Positions 7,302 through 11,791 of a stretch of DNA of 11,791 bases are shown here, one piece after another. The notes under the pieces were generated by a model. The model was not told the DNA's origin. It worked only from the letters and a program-made list of their open reading frames with translations, and did not search any database. The translations under genes were made by a program, and so were the position numbers. The stretch's first letter is position 1. Each line of letters begins with the position of its first letter. Origin of the DNA: Gonapodya prolifera JEL478 (Eukaryota > Monoblepharomycota > Monoblepharidomycetes > Monoblepharidales > Gonapodyaceae); NCBI GenBank assembly GCA_001574975.1, contig KQ965767.1, positions 242,455 to 254,245 of the forward strand, given 5' to 3'.

Positions 7302-8790
7302 TCACAAAACCTCTGAGAAAGTCCACGTCGTCGCCGTCCCAGGCCCCACCACCAGCGCCCTCGTCGCGAACGTCACCAGCCTGTCCTGATCAAACTCCCC
7401 ACCCACATACGCGACATAGTACGCCACGGCCGCGAGTAAGCCGACGAAATCCCACGCGAGGAAGTTGGCCGCGATCTTGCCCGGGACGGAGCGGGATTCG
7501 GGAGCGGTGAAGATGGAGAAGAACTCGGCGCGGCGGGCGCTCGAACGGAGGAGCGAGGTCACGGTCGCCACGTGGGTCAGGAGGGTTAAAGGTGTGAGTG
7601 ACAGGAGGAGGTACTTGGTCGCCTCAGGGTGTGCGGCGGGGATCGAAGCGAGCACAGGGGAGGAGTCTGGGATGTAGGGTACGAAGGACCAGGCGAGCCA
7701 GGCGAGCGCGGGAGACTGGGAGGTGAGAGTAGGAACGAGAGTTCATGGTGAGTATTCTGCTCCGGCCTGTGAGGAACACGCCTCCGGCGGGAATAGGCGC
7801 TCCGCGAGAGTATTCCGCTTCGCGGTGAATAGCGTATTCCGCTCCGCGGATCATTTGGTTCCGTCAAACAGCCTCGGTCGTACTCACAATCTGGAACCAC
7901 GCAATAAACTTTGATCCCTTCGGGTCCTTCTTCGTAATCTGCGACGCGACGAATAAATTACCAAGTTGCCCGACCGTCAAGAGCGCCAGTGCCAGCGTCG
8001 TCTTTGGTGTCGCGGGGAGAGACGCGAGGGAAGGTGGAGAGGCGAGGAGGGCGGGGACCCAGATGAGAGGTGTGACGAGTCCGACGCCGGCGATCTGAAG
8101 AGGGGTGGGAGGGGGAGAGCGAGCGAGAGGGTGAGAAGGAAAAGAGAGGGAGATGAGAAAAGAGAGAATGTCCCAAGTTATAATCGATTCTAGCCGATTC
8201 CTCGATATCGCCCCGCGAGAGTATTCCGCTTCGCGAATTATTGGCCTCTGGCGGAGGAACACTCTCCGCGTGGGATCATTCGCCTCGGTCAACGCTTCGC
8301 GCTCAGGCCTCGCGCTCGCTGACACTCGCTGTCTCACTCCTCCGGCCGTCCGCCTCTGTCGCTCGGTGACCCTTACCTGCATTCCGACGGCCATTACCGG
8401 GTACAGCAAATGCAGTGCACTCCCTCCCTCCTTCAAACCCTGCACACCGGCGATGAAGAACCAGGGCGTCATGACCTGGGAGAGCGACGACAGCCACGCG
8501 CGTGCTGTGCTGTCTGCGACAGCCTTGCGGAAGAACTGTTGTGAGGGTTGTGAGAGGGAGGTGTTTGAGCGTGGCGACACAGAAGACCGCACTGCATCAG
8601 CACTACTCACGGGCACGACCACTTTGAGGAATCCATCGGCGGCCTTCACGCCCGTCAGTACGCCGTCGAGGTTTCTGCTCGGGTCGGTGGCGGGTACGGC
8701 GGGTCTGAACGCACCGAGGGCGGCAAACAGCTGGCGCGCGATGAGAAGGCCGAGTGGGATCGTGGCGAGGGTCGAGAGAGACGGAGACAT
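7302..8790 (-). CDS. Multi-pass integral membrane protein of unknown function (4 exons)
   Basis: Exons 8790-8611, 8535-8377, 8094-7888 and 7715-7302 are all phase 0 with GTGAGT or GTAAGG donors. They give 319 residues ending WTFSEVL. Hydrophobic stretches lie near 8-27, 82-95, 99-116, 117-132, 144-163, 184-197, 215-236 and 263-285, so about six to eight membrane spans. Most loops are short. A basic, polar loop (SSARRAEFFS, near 239-248) and a polar segment rich in Asp/Arg (36-50) are also seen. No catalytic motif, transporter signature or cleavable signal peptide is obvious, and I do not recognise the family. ATG 8790 is chosen because the hydrophobic segment follows at once. An in-frame ATG at 8901 would add 37 polar residues. 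Introns 2 and 3 share a repeat (separate entries), and the 3' end is duplicated downstream. Confidence 0.75.
7716..7887 (-). repeat. Intron 3 of the membrane-protein gene, carrying a GC-rich palindromic repeat
   Basis: This 172-nt intron has donor GTGAGT and acceptor CTCCCAG. Its core (7750-7860) is about five degenerate units of the type GTATTCCGCTCCGCGG on the plus strand, starting near 7752, 7772, 7790, 7811 and 7831. They are spaced roughly 18-21 bp apart, with CGCGA...TCGCG-type palindromes. A 23-bp stretch at 7802-7824 is identical to 8213-8235 in intron 2, and GGATCATT follows in both. Confidence 0.8.
8095..8376 (-). repeat. Intron 2 of the membrane-protein gene, carrying the same repeat family
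   Basis: This 282-nt intron has donor GTAAGG and acceptor TCTTCAG. The shared repeat spans about 8205-8300 on +: GTATTCCGCTTCGCG, then GGCCTCTGGCGGAGGAACAC, then CTCTCCGCGTGGGATCATTCG. It ends near GCCTCGGTC, a word also found beside the intron 3 copy (7872-7879). Further GC-rich repeats (CGCTCAGGCCTCGCGCTCGC) follow toward the donor. The acceptor-side third is a purine-rich run on + (8100-8165). Confidence 0.8.
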
Positions 8791-9300
8791 GGAATTGGAT
8801 GTGGATGGGGATGGGAAGAGGAGAGGAAAGTGCGAAAGAATAATAAAACGGTTGAATCGAGGTTCAGCCGGTGTCCTCAGACTCCTGTCTCCCCGACACA
8901 CCGAAAGTACGACTCTCGGTTACCTTCTCGTACGACTCCCATTCGGAGCTAGCGGGGAACGCTCTGCAGAACGCCCTCATTTCTTTTTGATGACATGTCC
9001 CGTTAATTCTACAGCGTCAGTCGTCACTGACAGCGCGCGCTCCGTCACAGAGCAGCGCAGCCTCACATAGCTACAGTCACAATGATTGCTGACGGAATGT
9101 GAGTCTCACTGCGGCCAGTATTTCAAATCATGACGCCAATGGCCAGCCTTCGTACCCTGCCCCACTGGGGACATTGTTTGTGACCCCCACCAATTCTTTT
9201 GTCTCGCATGCCTGGGCCTTGAGTTGGGGTGATTGTCTGCCTGACGCTTCTGGGCACTGGCTCCGAACAGCCCCAGTGACATTTTGATTTGTCCTCCAGA
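8791..9300. other. Intergenic region upstream of the membrane-protein gene
   Basis: No credible gene is visible. It should contain the promoter of the minus-strand gene starting at 8790. Small features: the word GTACGACTC occurs twice (8908-8916 and 8930-8938); GTCAGT-CGTC-ACTGAC can form a 6-bp hairpin (about 9016-9031); and CACTGGGG near 9163 is matched by CCCCAGTG near 9273. Two overlapping frames of about 62-65 codons at 9099-9320 on opposite strands look like chance. Confidence 0.45.
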
Positions 9301-9939
9301 AGAGTTGGTCTAGATTGCACGCTACTTTCTAATTTATTATCACGTGAAAAATATGTCTCCTCTTCATTATATCAGGTTTTGCCCTTGGTGACTCACTGAC
9401 TCTCATGCCTTGTGATGATGTCAACCAAAATTACACATGGTCACCATGACTCACCATAAGATGCTTGAACGCCAAGTCATATCTACCTTCACAATGAATA
9501 AAAGGGAAAAGTGAGTTTTTTTAGCAGCTTGAACGCATACAATGCCTTTTTTGGTTCAGACTTGGCAATGGACACAATGAGTCCAGTGTCAAGGTGCTTT
9601 TGAACAATCTTGATATCATTTTGGCTTACAAATGGTGCTTTATGTTGCTTTCTGGTGCAGCCAACAATACCACCCTTCTAAAAGAGTCTGCATTTCTCAC
9701 AGACCTGACAAAAAATGTCAGTTGTGCATTAGGGTGGTTTCCATGATATGTTAAGTTTGTTGACTTGGCTCACACACTTTGAGGCAACATGTGTTGCAAC
9801 TTGTGTCTGACTCTCAGCGCTGAGGGAAAGAAGTGATGATTCTGGGTTACAACTTGCATTTTGTGACAGAAGCCAGAACGTCATCAATATGGTGATATCA
9901 GTCTGTGAATAGGAATCATGTACCAACAATCAGTCTCTC
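9301..9939. other. AT-richer non-coding stretch
   Basis: Composition becomes visibly richer in A and T from about 9300. No open frame longer than about 66 codons is present, and none looks like protein. A perfect 13-bp inverted repeat CATGGT-C-ACCATG lies at 9436-9448. The right-hand end merges into the tandem array; earlier parts may be a further, more eroded copy of it. Confidence 0.45.
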
Positions 9940-10170
9940 ATTTCTTCTTTGCTTTAATTGCACCATCTGCTTTTCATTTTCGTGTCTTGCTGTTGAAACT
10001 TGAATTATGATGCATATGATGCACAGCTACACATTCGCAGTTTTCCTGGGTTGATGACACTGAAGCAGCAGTACCTACCACTTCTCTTCTGAACCTCCAA
10101 TCCATGTTTTCTCACAATATGGGACTTCCATGACAGTTGTGTGCACCAAGCTCAATCATGCATTCCTTGC

Positions 10171-10187
10171 TTTTTTTTTTTTTTTTT
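10171..10187. repeat. Poly-T tract (17)
   Basis: A run of 17 T lies in copy 1 of the tandem array. At the matching place copy 2 has only short T runs (CTTTCTGTTTTTCG), so the tract expanded or was inserted after duplication. Confidence 0.9.
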
Positions 10188-10374
10188 GTGGACTTGCAAG
10201 CCAATACAGTTTGCCAACGTATGACCTACGAAAAGCCATGCTGGCCAAAAAAGAGTTTGGCTTGGGTGCACAAGCAGTGTCGATTGATTGCACCTGGTTT
10301 GAAATCTGTCATCAAAACATAGATCATACACATTCAATTACGGAGTGGGACAGTGACCAGAATGCATACTACTA

Positions 10375-10389
10375 TTTTTTTTTTTTTTT
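10375..10389. repeat. Poly-T tract (15)
   Basis: A run of 15 T directly precedes GCGCCATGATGGC. Copy 2 has just TTT before GCGCTATGATGGC, again a difference specific to copy 1. Confidence 0.9.
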
Positions 10390-10610
10390 GCGCCATGATG
10401 GCTACATTTTTAACTTGTTCCAAGTTCCAACACAGGCAATTTGTAAGTCGAATGCCGTGATTAGGCTGGCCATCCCTCTCATGACATCTGTCATCCACCC
10501 AATGTCCATCTGTGCCCCAATTTTTGGTGGCCATTTTTCCCCTTTGATCTACTTGCACCATATGTATTTTCCACTCTGGCTGCTTGAATGTTGATGGTGA
10601 CATGCACCTT

Positions 10611-11230
10611 TGAGCTTTGCAGTTTCCTGCATGAGATTGATGACTCTCAAACAGCAGAAGCTGATACTTTCTACTTGCACCTCTGATTCTTGTCTTCTAG
10701 CAGAGTATGACTTCTAGGGTAGACGTGTGCACTGTGCTCCAAGCTCAAACGTGAGTTCTTTTATAAACTTTCTGTTTTTCGTGGACTTACAAGTCGACGT
10801 CATCGGTCAGAGTATGAACTACAAAAAAAACTTGCGGAATAACCTATTTGGCTTGGTGGGCCGTCGCTCAGCGCTGCTGATTGCATCTCGTTTGATATAC
10901 TCAAACGTCGCGTCTCATGTTGTACACTTGCAATTGCTGTGCGATGGTACAGTGCCCAGTATTCATTCTAGCAGGTTTGCGCTATGATGGCTACGTCTGT
11001 AAACGTAAAAATATCACAGGCGAATGCCGAACAGTTCATCAGGGTGCCCTCCCTCACAAGCGTACCTGTGTATCCACCGTCCACAATTGCGGCCAGTCAT
11101 GACATTGTACAGTCATCTCAACACAAAGAGTCATCCGAATCTTCGTCTTCTCAGCTCACTCAGCGAAATCGAAGGGTTGCTCCGGAAATCTGTCATCGCA
11201 ATCTCTGACTCAGCACTAATCTTCGCCGGT
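10611..11230. repeat. Diverged tandem repeat, copy 2
   Basis: This copy matches copy 1 with many substitutions and indels and lacks the long T runs. Similarity fades after about 11150. On the minus strand both copies have the word ISN followed by Gln/Glu, Val/Met and QS in the same frame (near 10270 and 10890). Copy 2 also reads AAIVDGGYTGTLV (about 11092-11053). This hints at a decayed coding ancestor, but stops and frameshifts interrupt both copies and no gene is called. Confidence 0.6.
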
Positions 11231-11304
11231 CAATAAAAGCACAGTCACCGCCCATCANTCACCAAGTAACCTCGAATTCGAATACACACTATCTGAGATA
11301 AACC
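11231..11304 (+). promoter_or_regulatory. Probable promoter/5' UTR of the small Cys-rich gene
   Basis: CAATAAAAGC at 11231-11240 is a TATA-like element about 70 bp before the ATG. The base at 11258 is undetermined (N). The start context AACCATGTG is reasonable for a eukaryotic start. Confidence 0.35.
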
Positions 11305-11659
11305 ATGTGCTACGAGACAAAGTGCCCGCAATGGTGAGTCGTCCTTTCCATCCCCGTCTTCACCTCGCCGCAAAGTTCTGCCTATGCTGACTCACCCTCT
11401 TCCCGCCACCCCTCCACCCCACCACACAGCGGAAAACGCGCCTGGGGTGGATGCGGCCGTCACCTCGCCACCCTCGTCCCCCAGATTCCCAAGGAAGAGC
11501 GGTGTGCGCATGTCAGGTGGCCCGATGCGCATCCTCAANCGGACGCAGCGCCCGCACCAACGCTGAGTGGTGAGTTTGTCCGTCGGTTGAATGTGGAAGC
11601 GATGGCGGTACTGATGTCCAATGGTTTGCTTAGCGCCGACCGTTGTTGGGACGAAGTGA
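11305..11659 (+). CDS. Small cysteine-rich conserved protein (3 exons, 64 residues)
   Basis: Exons are 11305-11333, 11430-11569 and 11634-11659. Both introns have GTGAGT donors; acceptors are CACACAG and GCTTAG, the second behind a CTGAT branch-like site. The product starts MCYETKCPQCGKRAWGGCGR, continues HLATLVPQIPKEERCAHVRW and ends in a Pro/Ala/Thr-rich tail stopping at TGA. Short proteins with C-x2-C-G-K-x2-W-x-G-C-G-x-H, a short helix, then P-x2-E-R-C are widespread in fungi. From memory they have no established function. The Cys/His spacing suggests a small zinc-binding knuckle, which is inference. If intron 2 is retained, the frame runs on to a TAG at 11701-11703, giving a longer and less plausible tail. 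The N at 11539 leaves one residue unknown (Ser, Pro, Thr or Ala). The 5' exon encodes only nine residues plus two bases. Confidence 0.78.
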
Positions 11660-11791
11660 TGTTCGACGTGGAGTCGATCCGATGCCGGACGGCGATGAAA
11701 TAGATTCCCGCACCGGACTGTACATAGAGTTACACACGTACCAGCACAAGCACTCGGACATTTGCATTTGAGCAGTGTACTTGCAATTTTG
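11660..11791 (+). other. 3' flank of the small Cys-rich gene
   Basis: This should hold the 3' untranslated region. No AATAAA is visible, and I see no other gene before the window ends. Confidence 0.4.

Larger units (their letters stand above)
9940..10610. repeat. Diverged tandem repeat, copy 1 (plus the end of an earlier copy)
   Basis: Copy 1 runs from about 9990 to 10580 and aligns by eye with about 10580-11170. Landmarks: GCAGTTTTCCTGG (10038) with GCAGTTTCCTGC (10619); CACCAAGCTCAATC with CTCCAAGCTCAAAC; GTGGACTTGCAAG (10188) with GTGGACTTACAAG (10780); GCGCCATGATGGCTAC (10390) with GCGCTATGATGGCTAC (10979). The piece TTGCACCAT at about 9957 matches TTGCACCAT at about 10553, so the end of a third copy precedes copy 1. 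The unit is about 590 bp. The open frames inside are broken by homopolymers and look non-coding. Confidence 0.65.

Noticed and set aside
7752-7850. CRISPR array formed by the GTATTCCGC units
   Set aside because: Units are degenerate, spacing is uneven without unique spacers, and the context is a eukaryotic intron.
8153-9070. Plus-strand ORF of 305 codons
   Set aside because: It lies antisense to exons 1-2 and intron 2 of the membrane-protein gene, has no family-like motifs, and reflects codon bias of the GC-rich opposite strand.
9099-9320. Small genes on either strand
   Set aside because: Opposing ORFs of 62 and 65 codons in the same place without motifs, introns or conserved features; chance is likelier.
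10130-10594. Plus-strand ORF of 154 codons in the tandem array
   Set aside because: Long Phe runs come from the poly-T tracts, and the frame is not kept in copy 2.

Overview
The window is eukaryotic nuclear DNA. Genes are split by many short introns (about 56-390 nt) with GT...AG ends, mostly GTGAGT, GTATGT or GTGGGT donors, and the gene-bearing part is GC-rich. Gene content and intron style suggest a fungus. A FACT subunit that keeps its HMG box would be unusual in yeasts and higher fungi, so an early-diverging (chytrid-like) lineage is my guess. The taxon is inferred, not shown. Two N characters (11258, 11539) mark a draft assembly.

Layout. (1) 38-1337, + strand: the 3' part of a phospholipase B1-like GDSL/SGNH lipase in five exons. 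Its exons join cleanly in phase, but two in-frame TAG codons (447, 510) break it, so it looks like a recent pseudogene. (2) 1338-1829: convergent intergenic stretch with one unrecognised ORF. (3) 1830-5653, - strand: an 11-exon SSRP1/Pob3 gene of about 805 residues, the HMG-box subunit of the FACT histone chaperone. This is the best-supported gene here. (4) 5791-6306, - strand: an intronless GyrI-like small-molecule-binding protein, 137 bp upstream of SSRP1. (5) 6636-7163, - strand: two or three phase-compatible exons of a protein I do not recognise, without a visible 5' end. (6) 7302-8790, - strand: a four-exon multi-pass membrane protein of 319 residues. Its last 33 codons are repeated in frame just beyond the TGA stop. 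Introns 2 and 3 both carry the same GC-rich palindromic repeat. (7) About 9300-11230: AT-richer DNA without a credible gene. It is built from at least two, probably three, diverged tandem copies of a unit of about 590 bp. (8) 11305-11659, + strand: a three-exon gene for a 64-residue cysteine-rich protein that starts MCYETKCPQCGKR.

The genes do not form an obvious pathway. FACT is a housekeeping chromatin factor, and the others look like independent loci. The most unusual signals are the repeat shared by two introns of one gene, the duplicated C-terminal segment separated by a stop codon, the doubly interrupted lipase, and the tandem array at 9.9-11.2 kb. I found no CRISPR array, rRNA, or complete transposon, and I recognised no tRNA by eye.
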